A DNA stretch of 64,000 nucleotides from Mycobacterium triplex (GTDB lineage Bacteria > Actinomycetota > Actinomycetes > Mycobacteriales > Mycobacteriaceae): assembly GCF_000689255.1 (NCBI RefSeq), contig NZ_HG964446.1:3008854-3072853 (forward strand), written 5' to 3'. The number at the start of each line of letters is the position of its first letter. Within the stretch, counting starts at the first letter, position 1. Below the pieces are notes generated by a model. That model saw only the letters and a list, made by a program, of their open reading frames with translations. It did not search any database and was not told where the DNA came from. Shown here piece by piece: positions 28,322 to 41,800 of this stretch. The translations under genes were made by a program, and so were the position numbers.

Positions 28322-29383
28322 ATGAGCGTCATCGCAGGCGTATTCGGTGCGTTGCCGCCGTATCGCTATTCCCAGCGGGAACTCACTGATTTTTTCCTCA
28401 GCATTCCGGGCTTCGAGGATTACGAGGATATCGTCCGGCAGCTGCACACCAGCGCCAAGGTCAACAGCCGCCACCTGGTCATTCCGCTGGAGCGCTACCC
28501 CCGGCTGACCGACTTCGGCGTCGCGAATCAGATCTACATCGACAACGCCGTCGAATTGGGCTGCGAGGCTCTGTCCGGCGCGCTGGAGGACGCGGGTTTA
28601 CAGCCACGCGACCTCGACGTGCTGTACACGACGACGGTCACCGGGTTGGCGATCCCGTCCATCGACGCCCGGATCGCCGGGCGGCTGGGGCTGCGCGACG
28701 ACGTGCGGCGGGTGCCGCTGTTCGGCCTGGGCTGCGTGGCCGGTGCGGCCGGGGTGGCCCGGCTCAACGACTATCTGCGCGGCGATCCGGACGGCGCGGC
28801 CGCGCTGATCTCCGTCGAGCTCTGCTCGCTGACCTACCCGGGATACAAGCCCTCGCTGGCCGGTCTCGTCGGCAGCGCGCTGTTTGCTGACGGCGCCGCA
28901 TCCGTGGTCGCCGTCGGGGAGCGTCGCGCCACACAGATCGGAGCCGGCGGCCCCGACGTTCTCGATTCGCGCGGCCATCTCTACCCGGACTCGCTGCGCA
29001 CGATGGGCTACGACGTGGGCACCGAGGGCTTCGAGCTGGTGCTGTCTAAGGACGTCGCGGCGGTCGTCGAGCAATACATCGAAGACGACGTCGCCGGCTT
29101 CCTCGGGGCGCACGGCCTGACCGCGTCCGACATCGGCGCGTTCGTCAGCCACCCCGGCGGCCCCAAGGTCATCGAGGCGATCACCGCGGCGCTGAGCCTG
29201 CCGCCGGACGCCCTGGAACTGACCTGGCGCTCGCTCGGCGAGATCGGCAACCTGTCGTCGGCGTCGGTGCTGCACGTGCTGCGCGACACCATCGCCAAGA
29301 AGCCGCCCAGCGGCAGCCCGGGTCTGATGCTCGCGATGGGGCCCGGCTTCTGCTCGGAGCTCGTACTGCTGCGCTGGCACTGA
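28322..29383 (+). CDS. pks10: Type III polyketide synthase Pks10
   Basis: A 353-residue chalcone-synthase-fold enzyme that condenses malonyl- or methylmalonyl-CoA onto an acyl starter without an ACP. The Cys-His-Asn triad is complete: Cys138 ([10 protein letters not shown]), His277 (SHPGGPKV) and Asn310 (GNLSSAS). Mycobacterial homologues make long-chain pyrones or resorcinols in vitro, and loss of pks10 in M. tuberculosis has been tied to altered surface lipids; the natural product is not settled. The ATG at 28322 follows AAGGGGTGGG. It probably begins the pks10-pks7-pks8-pks9 transcript. Confidence 0.94.
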   Translation: MSVIAGVFGALPPYRYSQRELTDFFLSIPGFEDYEDIVRQLHTSAKVNSRHLVIPLERYPRLTDFGVANQIYIDNAVELGCEALSGALEDAGLQPRDLDVLYTTTVTGLAIPSIDARIAGRLGLRDDVRRVPLFGLGCVAGAAGVARLNDYLRGDPDGAAALISVELCSLTYPGYKPSLAGLVGSALFADGAASVVAVGERRATQIGAGGPDVLDSRGHLYPDSLRTMGYDVGTEGFELVLSKDVAAVVEQYIEDDVAGFLGAHGLTASDIGAFVSHPGGPKVIEAITAALSLPPDALELTWRSLGEIGNLSSASVLHVLRDTIAKKPPSGSPGLMLAMGPGFCSELVLLRWH

Positions 29384-29469
29384 TGCGGGCGTATGGACCC
29401 TGCCTCGTCCCGGCGCCGAAGTGACGGCGATGGCGCATCGACACCGTGCGAAAGGTGCGCTGGTTGCCC

Positions 29470-32400
29470 ATGAGTAGCACTCCTGACGAACTGGTCAAGG
29501 CGCTGCGCGCGTCGCTGAAGGAAAACGAGCGGCTCAAACGCGAGAACCGCGAGTACCTCGCCCTGATTTCGGAAGGGGCGACCGAGCCGGTGGCCGTGGT
29601 GGGAATGGCCTGCCGCTATCCGGGCGGCGTGGACTCCCCGGAAGCCTTGTGGCAGATGGTCGTTGAGGGCCGCGACGTGGTGACCGACTTTCCGGCCGAC
29701 CGCGGCTGGGATCTGGCCGACCTGTTCGACCCGGATCCCGACGCCACGGGCAAGTCGTACAACCGCTGCGGCGGATTCCTCTCGGACGTCGCCGATTTCG
29801 ACGCCGCGTTCTTCGGGATCGCACCCAGCGAGGCGCTCGCGATGGATCCCCAGCAGCGCCTGCTGCTGGAAGTCTCGTGGGAAGCGCTGGAACGGGCCGG
29901 AATCGACCCGGTCACGCTGCGAGGCTCGGCCACCGGCGTGTTCGTCGGGGTTTTTCACGGCTCGTATGGCGGGCAGGGCCGCGTCCCCGGCGAGTTGGAG
30001 AGATACGGGCTGCGCGGTTCGACGCTGAGCGTCGCCTCGGGGCGGGTCGCGTATTCACTGGGGCTTCAGGGCCCGGCAGTGTCGGTGGACACGGCGTGTT
30101 CGTCGTCGCTGGTGGCGCTGCATCTGGCCGTGCGGTCGCTGCGCTCGGGTGAGTGTGATGCCGCGCTCGTCGGCGGCGTGACGGTGATGGCCACGCCGGC
30201 GATGTTCGTGGAGTTCAGCCGGCAGCGGGCGCTGTCCGCGGACGGCCGATGCAAGGCGTATGCCGGAGCCGCCGACGGAACCGGGTTCTCCGAAGGCGTT
30301 GGCGCGCTGGTGGTGGAGCGGCTGGCCGATGCGCGGCGACTCGGTCATCGGGTGTTGGCGGTGGTGCGGGGTTCCGCGGTCAACCAGGACGGCGCCTCCA
30401 ACGGGCTGGCGACCCCGAACGGCCCGGCGCAGCAGCGGGTGATCCGCGCCGCGCTGGACAATGCCCGGCTGGCCACGGCGGATGTGGATCTGGTGGAGGG
30501 TCACGGGACCGGCACCACACTGGGCGATCCCATTGAGGCCCAAGCGATCTTGGCGACCTACGGGCAGGACCGCCCGGCCGATCGGCCGTTGTGGCTCGGC
30601 TCGATCAAGTCCAACATGGGCCACACCTCGGCGGCGGCGGGGGTCGCCGGTGTGATCAAGATGGTGCAGGCGATTCAGCACGGCGTGATGCCCAAGACGC
30701 TGCACGTGGATGTGCCTACGCCGCACGTGGATTGGTCGGCGGGCGCGGTGTCGTTGCTGACCGACCAGCGGCCGTGGCCGCCGGTGGACCGGCCGCGCCG
30801 GGCCGGGGTGTCGTCATTCGGGATCAGCGGGACGAACGCACACGTGATTTTGGAGCAGGCCCCGCCCGTGGAAAGCGTCGGCACCGCGTCCGATAGCGAC
30901 ATGCCGGTGGCGCCGTGGGTGCTGTCCGCCCGGTCCGTCGAGGCGCTGGCGGGCCAGGCGCGGCGGCTGCTGGCACGCGTGGCGGCCGATCCACAGCTGG
31001 GTGTGGCCGACGTCGGGTGGTCGCTGGTGTCGACCCGCTCGGTGTTCGAGCATCGGGCGGTGATCGTCGGGGCTCGTGCGGAGCTGACGGCCGGGCTGGC
31101 CGGGTTGGCGGCGGGGGAACCGGGCGGCAACGTCGTGGTGGGGCGCGCCCAGGCCGCCGGCAAGACGGTTTTCGTGTTTCCCGGGCAGGGCTCGCAGTGG
31201 ATCGGCATGGGGGCCCAGTTGCTGGACACCTCAACGGTATTCGCCGAGCAGCTGAACCGGTGCGAGAAGGCGCTCGGTGAGTTCGTGGACTGGTCTTTGA
31301 TCGACGTGATCCGGGGTGCGCCGGGCGCCCCCGGGCTCGATCGGGTGGACGTGGTGCAGCCGGTGCTGTGGGCGATGATGGTGTCGCTGGCCGAACTGTG
31401 GCGCTCGGTCGGTGTGCAGCCCGACGCGGTCATCGGTCACTCGCAGGGCGAGATCGCGGCGGCTTACGTCGCGGGTGCGCTGTCGCTGGAGGATGCCGCC
31501 CGGGTGGTGGCGCTGCGCAGTCGGCTGTTGGTGCGGCTGTCGGGTGCCGGGGGCATGGTCTCGCTGGCGTGCGGGCTTGTGCAGGCGCGCGAGCTGCTGG
31601 CCCCCGCGGGTGATCGCCTGAACGTCGCCGCGGTCAACGGCGTTGCGGCGGTCGTCGTCTCCGGCGAGGTGGACGCGCTGGCGGAGTTGATGCGTCGCTG
31701 CGAGGACGCCGGGGTGCGCGCCCGCAGAATCGACGTCGACTATGCCTCGCACTCGGCGCAGGTCGAGGCGATTCGCGAGCCGCTTGCCCAGGCGCTGAAC
31801 GGCATTGAGCCCCAATCGTCTTCGCTCACCTTCTTCTCCACCGTCACCGGTGAACCCCTCGACACCGCCGGCCTGGACGCGGACTACTGGTACCGCAGCA
31901 TCCGCCAGACCGTGCAATTCGAGCAGGCCGTGCGCGCGGCGGGCGACGCCGGCTATCGGGTGTTCATCGAGTCCAGCCCGCACCCGGTGCTGGTCGCCGG
32001 CATCGAAGACACGGTGGCCGCCGGCAACCCGGGCGATGCCATCGTGATTCCGTCGCTGGGTCGCGACGAGGGCGGGCTGGACCGGTTCTGGCTGTCGGTG
32101 GGTCAGGCCCACACCGCGGGGGTGACGGTGGATTGGCGCCCGGTGTTCTCCGGTGCCCGCCGCGTCGACTTGCCGACGTACGCCTTCCAGGGCCGTCGAT
32201 TCTGGTTGCCGCCGATGGGCATTGGTGGTGCGGATCTCGGTGGCCTCGGCCTGGCCGGGGCCGAGCACGGTTTGCTGGGCGCGGTGGTGCAGCGGCCCGA
32301 TTCCGGTGCGGTGGTGCTGACCGGCCGGCTGTCGTTGGCGGCGCAGCCGTGGCTGGGCGATCACGCGGTGGCCGGGGTGGTGTTGTTCCCCGGGGCCGGG

Positions 32401-35400
32401 TTTGTCGAGCTGGCGTTGCGGGCCGGCGACGAGGTCGGCTGTTCGGTGGTCGACGAGTTGACGCTGTCGGCTCCGCTGCTGTTGCCGGCGGCCGACGCGG
32501 TCCAGGTACAGGTCGTGGTCGGGGCAGTAGCTAGTTCGGGGGGTGGTGCGGGCCGGCGCTCGGTGTCGGTGTATTCGTGTGGCACGCAATCCGATTCGGA
32601 CTGGTTGTTGCATGCCGAGGGCGCGTTGAGCACGGACGCGGGCGATTCGGTCGCGGACTTGTCGGTGTGGCCGCCGGTCGGAGCGATCGCGATGGACGTC
32701 GCCGACGCGTACCAGCAGCTGACCGGGCGAGGCTACGAGTACGGTCCGGCGTTTCAGGGTCTGCAGGCCATGTGGCGTCGCGGAAATGAGGTCTTCGCCG
32801 AGGTCGCGGTGCCCGAGGTCGCCGGGATCAAGGTCGACGATTTCGGGATCCATCCGGTGCTGGTCGATGCCGCGCTGCACGCGATGGGTGTGGTCGGCGA
32901 CCAGTCCGAGACCATGCTGCCGTTCTCCTGGCAAGGCGTCTGCCTGCACGCCGCCGGAGCGTCCCGGGCGCGAGTGCGGATCGCGCCGGTGGGGGTGAGC
33001 GCGGTGTCGGTGGACCTGGCCGACGCGACTGGCCTGCCGATTCTGTCGGTGCGGGAGTTGGTGGTTCGGCCGGTCTCGGCCGCCCAACTCACGGCGGTGG
33101 CCGCCGCTGCCGGCGGAGGCGGCGGTCTGTATGAGGTCGCATGGTCGCCGGTTTCCGTGGAGCCCAACGCCATTGGCCACGAGGGTATGACGGTGTGGGA
33201 GCCGAGCCGCGGTGACACGGTCGAATCCGTGTACGCGGCGGCTCATGAGGCGCTGGGGGTGTTGCAGTCGTGGCTGGCCGGTAGCGATGCGGGGCCGTGC
33301 GTGGTGCTGACGCGTGGCGCGGTGAACGTGGCCGGTGCGGAGGTGACGGATCTGGCGGGCGCGGCGGTGTGGGGGTTGGTGCGTTCGGCGCAGGCCGAGC
33401 AGCCGGGCCGGGTGGTGCTGGTCGATTCGGACGGATCATTGGACCTGGGCGAGGTAATCGCCTGCGGTGAGCCGCAATTGGTGGTGCGCGCCGGCGTCGC
33501 GCACGCGGCCCGACTGACTCCGTCGCGGTCGGTTGCGACGTTGCCGGCCGGGCAGTGGCGGATGAGCGTCGGTGGCGGCGGCACCCTGGAGGATCTGGTG
33601 GTACGGCCGCTTCCGCGCGCGGAGCTGGCGGCCGGGCAGGTGCGGGTGGCGGTGGCCGCGGTCGGGGTGAACTTCCGGGATGTGTTGGTGGCGTTGGGGA
33701 TGTATCCCGGCGGCGGCGAACTCGGCGCCGAGGGCGCCGGCGTCGTGCTCGAGGTCGGGCCCGGCGTTCAGGGGCTGGCCGTGGGCGATGCCGTGCTGGG
33801 CTTGCTGGGCGTGGTGGGGTCCGAGGCTGTGGTGGACGCGCGGCTGGTGACGACGGTGCCGGTCGGATGGTCGCTGGCGCAGGCCGCCGGCGTGCCGGTG
33901 GTGTTTTTGACCGCCCTGTACGGATTGTCCGAGCTGGCGGGGCTCAAGGCCGGGGAGAAGGTGTTGGTGCACGCGGCCACCGGGGGTGTCGGGATGGCGG
34001 CGGTGCAGCTGGCCCGGCATTGGGGTGCCGAGGTGTTCGCGACGGCCAGCCGTGGTAAGTGGGATACGTTGCGGGCGATGGGTTTTGACGACGATCACAT
34101 CGGTGACACCCGGACGGTGGATTTCGAGCAGAAGTTCCTGGCCACCACCGGCGGCGCCGGGGTGGACGTGGTGCTCAACTCGCTGGCCGGAGAGTTCCTC
34201 GACGCCTCGCTGCGACTCCTGGTCGGGGGTGGGCGTTTCATCGAGATGGGCAAGACCGATCTGCGCGACCCCGCTTCGATGCCGGCGGGCGTGTACTACC
34301 GGGCGTTCGATTTGATGGAGGCCGGGCCGGATCTCACCGCGACCATGCTCGGTGACCTGATGGCGATGTTCGCAAACGGCGTGCTGAAGCCGTTGCCGGT
34401 CAAGGCGTTTGACGTGCGGTGTGCGTCGGCGGCGTATCGGTTTGTCAGCCAGGCCCGCCACACCGGCAAGGTGGCGCTGACCATCCCCGGCGGCCCCGCC
34501 GACGCGGTACTCGCGGGTTCGGGCTTAGCCGGTGGCAGCGTGCTGATCACCGGGGGTACCGGGATGGCGGGCTCGGCGGTGGCCGCGCATCTGGTGGCGC
34601 GCTATGGGGTGGCCCATGTGGTGTTGGTCAGCCGCAGCGGCGCCGGCGGTGCGGGCGTGGCCGAGCTGGTCGAGCGGCTCGAAGATGCCGGGGCCGAGGT
34701 GTCGGTGGCGGCCTGCGATGTGGCCGATCGAGAGGCCTTGGCGGCGTTGATCGCCGGATTGCCCACGAAATATCCGCTCAAGGGTGTGTTCCATGCCGCC
34801 GGGGTGCTCGACGACGGGCTGATCGCCTCGCTGACGCCGCAACGGATGGACACGGTGCTGCGGGCAAAGGTCGACGGCGCGTGGCACCTGCACGAGCTCA
34901 CCCGGGAGATGGATCTGTCGGCGTTCGTGCTGTTCTCCTCGATGGCCGGCATCGTGGGCTCACCGGGACAGGGCAACTACGCGGCGGCCAACAGCTTCCT
35001 CGACGGCCTGGCCGCCTACCGCCGCGCCCACGGCCTGGCCGCCTTGTCGGTGGCCTGGGGACTGTGGGAACAGGCCAGCGGCATGACCGGCCACCTCGAC
35101 GAACGCGACAAGGCGCGGATGAGCCGAATCGGGCTCGCCCCCATGGCAACCGAGCAGGCCCTGCGACTCTTCGATACCGCGATGCTGGCCGAGCGTCCCG
35201 CGGTGGTCGCCGCGCGCATCGACCCCGGCGCGCTGGCCGACAGTGCCGACAGTGGTGCCACGCTGCCCCCACTGCTGAGTCAGCTGGTCGCTCGCCCCAT
35301 CCGGCGTGTCATCGACGAGTCGGACACCACGTCGGCATCGATGACCAGCCTCGTGGCCCGCCTGCGGGGGCTGTCCGGCGAACAGCGACACTCCGAGCTG

Positions 35401-35880
35401 GTGGACCTGGTCTGCCGCAACGCCGCCACCGTGCTGGGCCGCCCCAACGCCGGAGACATCAACGCGGGCAGCGTCTTCCAAGACCTCGGGTTCGATTCGC
35501 TGACCGCCGTCGAACTGCGCAACCGGCTCAAAACCGCGACCGGACTGACCCTTTCGCCGACGCTGATCTTCGACTACCCGACGCCGATCGTGCTGGCCGA
35601 ACATCTCGACACCCGGCTGGTGGTTCCCGCCACCCCCGCCGAGCAGCCCAACCTGATGGCCCGTTTCAACGACATCACCCGGGAGCTGCAAACGCTGCTG
35701 AGCCAACCCGATTGGCACCCCGAAGACAAGTCGCACTTGACCACCCGCATCCAGACGCTGCTGACCACGCTCAGCGCACACCTGGATCCACCCGACCAGC
35801 AGGAAGCCGACGACGAGGACATCCACAGTGCCAGCGAAAGCGAACTGTTCGCCATCCTCGACGAAGAACTCGGCTCGTAA
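29470..35880 (+). CDS. pks7: Type I polyketide synthase Pks7 (KS-AT-DH-ER-KR-ACP, methylmalonyl)
   Basis: A 2136-residue single-module synthase. An N-terminal coiled-coil docking segment (about 1-30) is followed by KS (33-455; Cys210 in DTACSSS), AT (560-860; Ser658 in GHSQGE), DH (His965 and Asp1133), ER (about 1385-1660; [11 protein letters not shown] near 1502), KR (about 1690-1870; GGTGMAG, Tyr1837) and ACP (Ser2010). Tyr758 starts the YASH motif, which predicts methylmalonyl-CoA. All reducing domains look intact, so each cycle should give a fully reduced methyl-branched unit. The C terminus ends [11 protein letters not shown], a docking tail matching the Pks8 N terminus. The ATG at 29470 is preferred to a GTG 8 codons upstream. 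Parts of ER-KR are nearly identical in DNA to pks8. Confidence 0.95.
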   Translation: MSSTPDELVKALRASLKENERLKRENREYLALISEGATEPVAVVGMACRYPGGVDSPEALWQMVVEGRDVVTDFPADRGWDLADLFDPDPDATGKSYNRCGGFLSDVADFDAAFFGIAPSEALAMDPQQRLLLEVSWEALERAGIDPVTLRGSATGVFVGVFHGSYGGQGRVPGELERYGLRGSTLSVASGRVAYSLGLQGPAVSVDTACSSSLVALHLAVRSLRSGECDAALVGGVTVMATPAMFVEFSRQRALSADGRCKAYAGAADGTGFSEGVGALVVERLADARRLGHRVLAVVRGSAVNQDGASNGLATPNGPAQQRVIRAALDNARLATADVDLVEGHGTGTTLGDPIEAQAILATYGQDRPADRPLWLGSIKSNMGHTSAAAGVAGVIKMVQAIQHGVMPKTLHVDVPTPHVDWSAGAVSLLTDQRPWPPVDRPRRAGVSSFGISGTNAHVILEQAPPVESVGTASDSDMPVAPWVLSARSVEALAGQARRLLARVAADPQLGVADVGWSLVSTRSVFEHRAVIVGARAELTAGLAGLAAGEPGGNVVVGRAQAAGKTVFVFPGQGSQWIGMGAQLLDTSTVFAEQLNRCEKALGEFVDWSLIDVIRGAPGAPGLDRVDVVQPVLWAMMVSLAELWRSVGVQPDAVIGHSQGEIAAAYVAGALSLEDAARVVALRSRLLVRLSGAGGMVSLACGLVQARELLAPAGDRLNVAAVNGVAAVVVSGEVDALAELMRRCEDAGVRARRIDVDYASHSAQVEAIREPLAQALNGIEPQSSSLTFFSTVTGEPLDTAGLDADYWYRSIRQTVQFEQAVRAAGDAGYRVFIESSPHPVLVAGIEDTVAAGNPGDAIVIPSLGRDEGGLDRFWLSVGQAHTAGVTVDWRPVFSGARRVDLPTYAFQGRRFWLPPMGIGGADLGGLGLAGAEHGLLGAVVQRPDSGAVVLTGRLSLAAQPWLGDHAVAGVVLFPGAGFVELALRAGDEVGCSVVDELTLSAPLLLPAADAVQVQVVVGAVASSGGGAGRRSVSVYSCGTQSDSDWLLHAEGALSTDAGDSVADLSVWPPVGAIAMDVADAYQQLTGRGYEYGPAFQGLQAMWRRGNEVFAEVAVPEVAGIKVDDFGIHPVLVDAALHAMGVVGDQSETMLPFSWQGVCLHAAGASRARVRIAPVGVSAVSVDLADATGLPILSVRELVVRPVSAAQLTAVAAAAGGGGGLYEVAWSPVSVEPNAIGHEGMTVWEPSRGDTVESVYAAAHEALGVLQSWLAGSDAGPCVVLTRGAVNVAGAEVTDLAGAAVWGLVRSAQAEQPGRVVLVDSDGSLDLGEVIACGEPQLVVRAGVAHAARLTPSRSVATLPAGQWRMSVGGGGTLEDLVVRPLPRAELAAGQVRVAVAAVGVNFRDVLVALGMYPGGGELGAEGAGVVLEVGPGVQGLAVGDAVLGLLGVVGSEAVVDARLVTTVPVGWSLAQAAGVPVVFLTALYGLSELAGLKAGEKVLVHAATGGVGMAAVQLARHWGAEVFATASRGKWDTLRAMGFDDDHIGDTRTVDFEQKFLATTGGAGVDVVLNSLAGEFLDASLRLLVGGGRFIEMGKTDLRDPASMPAGVYYRAFDLMEAGPDLTATMLGDLMAMFANGVLKPLPVKAFDVRCASAAYRFVSQARHTGKVALTIPGGPADAVLAGSGLAGGSVLITGGTGMAGSAVAAHLVARYGVAHVVLVSRSGAGGAGVAELVERLEDAGAEVSVAACDVADREALAALIAGLPTKYPLKGVFHAAGVLDDGLIASLTPQRMDTVLRAKVDGAWHLHELTREMDLSAFVLFSSMAGIVGSPGQGNYAAANSFLDGLAAYRRAHGLAALSVAWGLWEQASGMTGHLDERDKARMSRIGLAPMATEQALRLFDTAMLAERPAVVAARIDPGALADSADSGATLPPLLSQLVARPIRRVIDESDTTSASMTSLVARLRGLSGEQRHSELVDLVCRNAATVLGRPNAGDINAGSVFQDLGFDSLTAVELRNRLKTATGLTLSPTLIFDYPTPIVLAEHLDTRLVVPATPAEQPNLMARFNDITRELQTLLSQPDWHPEDKSHLTTRIQTLLTTLSAHLDPPDQQEADDEDIHSASESELFAILDEELGS
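33101..35097 (+). repeat. Segment of pks7 nearly identical to pks8
   Basis: Three blocks match 39475-41477 almost base for base: 33101-33509, 33621-34322 and 34385-35097. They are separated by clearly divergent stretches. They cover the linker before the ER, the ER, and the KR up to the AGSGMTGHL region. The match includes third codon positions, unlike the flanking KS and AT. Gene conversion or a recent duplication patch is likely. Confidence 0.85.
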
Positions 35881-35897
35881 GACGCCAAGGAGCGCCA

Positions 35898-38800
35898 GTG
35901 TCGGACACCGACAAACACCTTGATTATCTGAAGCGGCTCACCGCAGATCTGCGGCGCACGCGGCGGCGGGTGGCCGAGCTGGAGGGCAAGCTGTCCGAGC
36001 CGGTGGCAGTGGTCGGGATGGCCTGCCGGTACCCGGGTGGAGTGGATTCGCCAGAGGCGTTGTGGGACATGGTAGTCGAGGGTCGCGACGCCGTGTCGGA
36101 GTTTCCTTCGGATCGGGGCTGGGACGTCGCGGGGCTGTTCGATCCGGATCCCGATGTCCCGGGCAAGATGTACGTCCGGCAGGGATCGTTTCTCGCCGAC
36201 GCCGGCGATTTCGACGCCGGGTTCTTCGGGGTCGGCCCCAGCGAGGCGCTGGCGATGGATCCGCAGCAGCGGCTGATGCTGGAGCTGTCGTGGGAAGCGT
36301 TGGAGCGCGCGGGAGTTGACCCGCTGGGATTGCGGGGCTCGGCCACGGGTGTGTTCGCCGGTGTGATCCATGCCGGCTACGGCGGGCAGGTGGAAGGCGA
36401 GCTGGAAGGTTATGGCCTCACCGGCTCGACGCTGAGCGTGACCTCGGGGCGGGTCTCGTATGTGCTGGGCCTGGAAGGCCCGGCCGTATCGGTCGATACG
36501 GCGTGCTCCTCGTCGCTGGTGGCGTTGCATTTGGCGGCCCAGTCGCTGCGATCCGGCGAATGCGACCTGGCACTGGTCGGTGGCGTCACGGTCATGGCCA
36601 CGCCCGCCGCTTTCGTCGAATTCAGCCGCCAGCGAGCGCTGGCCCCCGATGGTCGCTGCAAGGTGTACGCCGGGGCCGCCGACGGCACCGCCTGGTCGGA
36701 AGGTGCCGGCGTGTTGGTGGTGGAGCGCCTGGCCGACGCGCGCCGAGCCGGGCACCCGGTGCTGGCGATCGTGCGCGGCACCGCGGTCAACCAGGACGGC
36801 GCCTCCAACGGGCTGACCGCCCCGAACGGGCCCTCCCAGCAACGTGTCATCCGGGCGGCGCTGGCCAGCGCGGGGCTGACCGCGGCCGACGTCGACGTGG
36901 TCGAGGGGCACGGCACGGGCACCGTGCTGGGGGATCCGATCGAGGCGCAAGCGTTGTTGGCGACCTACGGCCAGGATCGGCCGGCGGATCGCCCGCTGTG
37001 GTTGGGGTCGATCAAATCGAACATCGGGCACACCTCGGCGGCCGCCGGCGTGGCCGGAGTCATCAAGATGATCGAGGCGATCCAGCACGGCGTGCTGCCC
37101 CAGAGCCTGCACGTGGATGTGCCTTCCCCGCATGTGGATTGGTCGTCGGGCGCGGTGTCGTTGTTGACGGAGTCGCGGGCATGGCCGAGCGGGGACGGGC
37201 CGCGCCGGGCGGGGGTGTCTTCGTTCGGGATCAGCGGGACCAACGCCCACGTGATCATCGAGCAGCCGCCGGCGCCGGAGGCTGAAGATGTTGTCGCCGA
37301 ACCGGATTCGATCCAAACGGCGTGGGTGTTGTCGGCCCGCTCCGAGCAGGCGCTGGTTAATCAGGCCAAGCGGCTGCTCGCGCACGTGACCGGCGATGCG
37401 AAGCTGAACCCGGTGGACGTGGCGTGGTCGTTGGTGACGACGCGCGCGGTGTTCGACCACCGGGCCGTGGTGGTCGGTGCGGACCGGGACCGCCTGATCA
37501 CCGGATTGAGCAAGTGGGCCGCCGGTGAGCCGAGCGCGGATGTCACGGCGGGCCGGGTTCGCTCGGCGGGCAAGACCGTGTTCGTGTTTCCCGGCCAAGG
37601 GGCGCAATGGCTGGGGATGGGCGAGCAGCTCTATGAGCGCTTCGAAGAATTCGCCCGAGCGTTCGACGAGGCGGTCGCCGCGCTGGACCCGCACCTGCGA
37701 TTGCCGCTGCGACAAGTGATCTGGGGCGAGGACGCCGAACTGCTGCAGAGCACGGAGTTCGCGCAGTCGGCGCTGTTTGCCGTCGAGGTGGCGGTCGCGG
37801 CGCTGCTGCGGCATTGGGGCGTGCTCCCCGACGTGGTGACCGGCCATTCCGTGGGTGAGATCACCGCGGCCTATGTGGCGGGCGTGCTATCGCTGGCGGA
37901 CGCGGCCAAAGTGGTCGCGGGGCGCGGCCGGTTGATGGCGGCGTTGCCGCCCGGGGGCGCGATGGTGGCGGTGGCCGCCGGCGAGGACGACGTCGCGCCG
38001 TTGCTGACCGCGGAAGTGGACCTCGCCGCGGTCAACGGTCCGAACGCCGTGGTGATTTCGGGTCCCGACGCCGCGGTCACCGCGGTCGCCGACGAACTCG
38101 CGCGACAGGGCCGGCGGGTGCACCGACTGGCCGTGTCGCACGCGTTCCACTCCGCGCTGATGGAGCCGATGCTCGAAGAGTTCGCCCGGCTGGTGGCCGA
38201 AGTGTCGCCCGAACCACCGCGAATAGACCTGGTGTCCAACCTGACTGGGCAACTGGCCGGGCCCGGCTACGGATCGCCGCAATACTGGGTCGAGCACGTG
38301 CGCCGGCCGGTACGTTTCGCCGACGGGGTGCGCGCCGCGGAGTTGTTGGGCGCCCGGGTTTTCCTGGAGGTCGGCCCGGGCCGCGGTCTCACCGCTGCCG
38401 TGGAGCAGTCGTTGACCACCGAGCAGGCGGCATCGGTGGTCACGCTGGCCAAGGACCGCCCCGAAGCGGAGTCGACGCTCGCCGCGCTCGGGCAGTTGTT
38501 CACCACCGGCCTGGCGGTCGATTGGCCCGCGGCGCTGGGAGACGGGCGTCGCGTCGATCTGCCCACGTATGGCTTCGTCCGGCAACGGTTCTGGCTTCCC
38601 CTGGGTGCGGTGGGCTCCGGCAATGTGAGCAGTGTGGGCTTGGCCCGGGCCGCGCACCCGTTGCTGGGCGCGGTGGTGGAGCGGCCCGACTCGGGTGGCG
38701 TGGTGCTGACGGGCTCGTTGTCGGTGAGCGGATCGCCCTGGCTGGCCGATCATGTCGTCGACGGTGTGGTGTTGTTCCCCGGGGCCGGGTTTGTCGAGCT

Positions 38801-41800
38801 GGCGTTGCGGGCCGGCGACGAGGTCGGCTGTTCGGTGGTCGACGAGCTGACGCTGTTGGCGCCGTTGGTGTTGCCGCCGGGCGGCGCGGCGCGCGTCCAA
38901 GTCGTCGTGGACGCCGCGGGCGAGTCGGGTTCTCGGGCCGTATGGGTGTATTCCCGTGGTGCGGCCTCGGATTCGGTTTGGGTGCTGCACGCGCAGGGCG
39001 CACTCAGTGCGGTGGCGGCCGAACCCGTCGCGGACTTGTCGGTGTGGCCGCCGGTCGGGGCTTCCGTGGTCGAGGCGGGCGACGTGTACGAGGTGCTGGC
39101 AGCGCGGGGCTACGACTACGGGCCCGCGTTCCGCGGTCTTCGAACGTTGTGGCGGCGCGGCGAAGAGGTCTTTGCCGAAGTGAGCGCCGGCGAGGGCGTG
39201 GCGATGGGCGGCTTCGGGATTCACCCCGTCGTACTGGACGCCGCGTTGCACGCCTGGGGGATTGCCGAGGGCGGCGATTCGACGATGCTGCCGTTCTCCT
39301 GGCAAGGCGTCTGCCTGCACGCGGCCGGGGCCGCCCGGGTTCGCGTCCGCATCGCACCGGCCGGCGCCGGGGCCGTGTCGGTGGACCTGGCCGACGCGAC
39401 GGGCCTGCCGGTTTTGTCGGTGCGCGAGTTGGTGGTTCGGCCCATCTCGATCGGCGCGTTGTCGGCCGCATTGGCCGCCGCTGCCGGCGGAGGCGGCGGT
39501 CTGTATGAGGTCGCATGGTCGCCGGTTTCCGTGCAGCCCAACGCCATTGGCCACGAGGGTATGACGGTGTGGGAGCCGAGCCGCGGTGACACGGTCGAAT
39601 CCGTGTACGCGGCGGCTCATGAGGCGCTGGGGGTGTTGCAGTCGTGGCTGGCCGGTAGCGACCCCGGGCCGTGCGTGGTGCTGACGCGTGGCGCGGTGAA
39701 CGTGGCCGGTGCGGAGGTGACGGATCTGGCGGGCGCGGCGGTGTGGGGGTTGGTGCGTTCGGCGCAGGCCGAGCAGCCGGGCCGGGTGGTGCTGGTCGAT
39801 TCGGACGGATCATTGGACCTGGGCGAGGTAATCGCCTGCGGTGAGCCGCAATTGGTGGTGCGCGCCGGCGTCGCGCACGCGGCGCGGCTGGGCGCGGTCG
39901 GGGCCGGCGCGGTGCTGGAGTTGCCGTCCGGCGGCTGGCGATTGGCCGCAGGCGGTGGCGGCACCCTGGAAGATGTCGTGGTCGCGCCGGCCGGCCCGGT
40001 GGAGCTGGCGGCCGGGCAGGTGCGGGTGGCGGTGGCCGCGGTCGGGGTGAACTTCCGGGATGTGTTGGTGGCGTTGGGGATGTATCCCGGCGGCGGCGAA
40101 CTCGGCGCCGAGGGCGCCGGCGTCGTGCTCGAGGTCGGGCCCGGCGTTCAGGGGCTGGCCGTCGGCGATGCCGTGCTGGGTTTGCTGGGGGTGGTGGGTT
40201 CCGAGGCTGTGGTGGACGCGCGGCTGGTGACGACGGTGCCGGTCGGATGGTCGCTGGCGCAGGCCGCCGGCGTGCCGGTGGTGTTTTTGACCGCCCTGTA
40301 CGGATTGTCCGAGCTGGCGGGGCTCAAGGCCGGGGAGAAGGTGTTGGTGCACGCGGCCACCGGTGGGGTGGGGATGGCGGCGGTGCAGCTGGCCCGGCAT
40401 TGGGGTGCCGAGGTGTTCGCGACGGCCAGTCGTGGTAAGTGGGATACGTTGCGGGCGATGGGTTTTGACGACGATCACATCGGTGACACCCGGACGGTGG
40501 ATTTCGAGCAGAAGTTCCTGGCCACCACCGGCGGCGCCGGGGTGGACGTGGTGCTCAACTCGCTGGCCGGAGAGTTCCTCGACGCCTCGCTGCGACTCCT
40601 GGTCGGGGGTGGGCGTTTCATCGAGATGGGCAAGACCGATCTGCGCGACCCCGCTTCGATGCCGGCGGGCGTGTACTACCGGGCGTTCGATTTGATGGAG
40701 GCGGGCCCGGACCACATCGCATCGATGTTGTCCGATCTGATCGATCTTTTCGACGCCGCAGCGTTGAAGCCGTTGCCGGTCAAGGCGTTTGACGTGCGGT
40801 GTGCGTCGGCGGCGTATCGGTTTGTCAGCCAGGCCCGCCACACCGGCAAGGTGGTGCTGACGCTGCCGGACGGACCGGATGATCCGGTACTTGCGGGTTC
40901 GGGCTTAGCCGGTGGCAGCGTGCTGATCACCGGGGGTACCGGGATGGCGGGCTCGGCGGTGGCCGCGCATCTGGTGGCGCGCTATGGGGTGGCCCATGTG
41001 GTGTTGGTCAGCCGCAGCGGCGCCGGTGGTGCGGGCGTGGCCGAGCTGGTGGAGCGGCTCGAAGATGCCGGGGCCGGGGTGTCGGTGGCGGCCTGCGATG
41101 TGGCCGATCGAGAGGCCTTGGCGGCGTTGATCGCCGGATTGCCCACGAAATATCCGCTCAAGGGTGTGTTCCATGCCGCCGGGGTGCTCGACGACGGGCT
41201 GATCGCCTCGCTGACGCCGCAACGGATGGACGCGGTGCTGCGCAGCAAGGTCGACGGCGCGTGGCACCTGCACGAGCTCACCCGGGAGATGGATCTGTCG
41301 GCGTTCGTGCTGTTCTCCTCGATGGCCGGCATCGTGGGCTCACCGGGACAGGGCAACTACGCGGCGGCCAACAGCTTCCTCGACGGCCTGGCCGCCTACC
41401 GCCGCGCCCACGGCCTGGCCGCCTTGTCGGTGGCCTGGGGACTGTGGGAACAGGCCAGCGGCATGACCGGCCACCTCAGCGATCGCGACAAATCCCGGAT
41501 GACCCGCAGCGGGTTGGCGCCGCTGTCCACCCCGCACGCGCTACAGCTGTTCGACGAGGCCATGCTCGCCGACCGCCCGCTGCTGGTGGCGGCTCGCATC
41601 GACTCGGCGGGCCTGGGTGGGGCCGGTGCCGTCCCGCCGGTGCTGCGCGACCTGGTCCGTCGGCCGGGGCGGCGACTGATCAGCGATACCGACGCGGCGG
41701 CGTCGACGTCGGGGTTGGCGAGCCGCCTGCAGGGACTCAGCCCCGAGCAGCGTCACCACCAGTTGGTGGAATTGGTCTGCACCAACGCCGCGACCGTTTT

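Noticed and set aside
29446..29469. GTG 8 codons upstream as the pks7 start
   Set aside because: The ATG at 29470 begins directly at the docking coil and has an AAGGTG upstream; the extension is not docking-like.
31231..33246. Long antisense frame of 671 codons within pks7, and similar ones in pks8 and pks9
   Set aside because: They are shadows of the PKS domains with biased composition; the paralogous pks8 gives the same shadow in the conserved parts.
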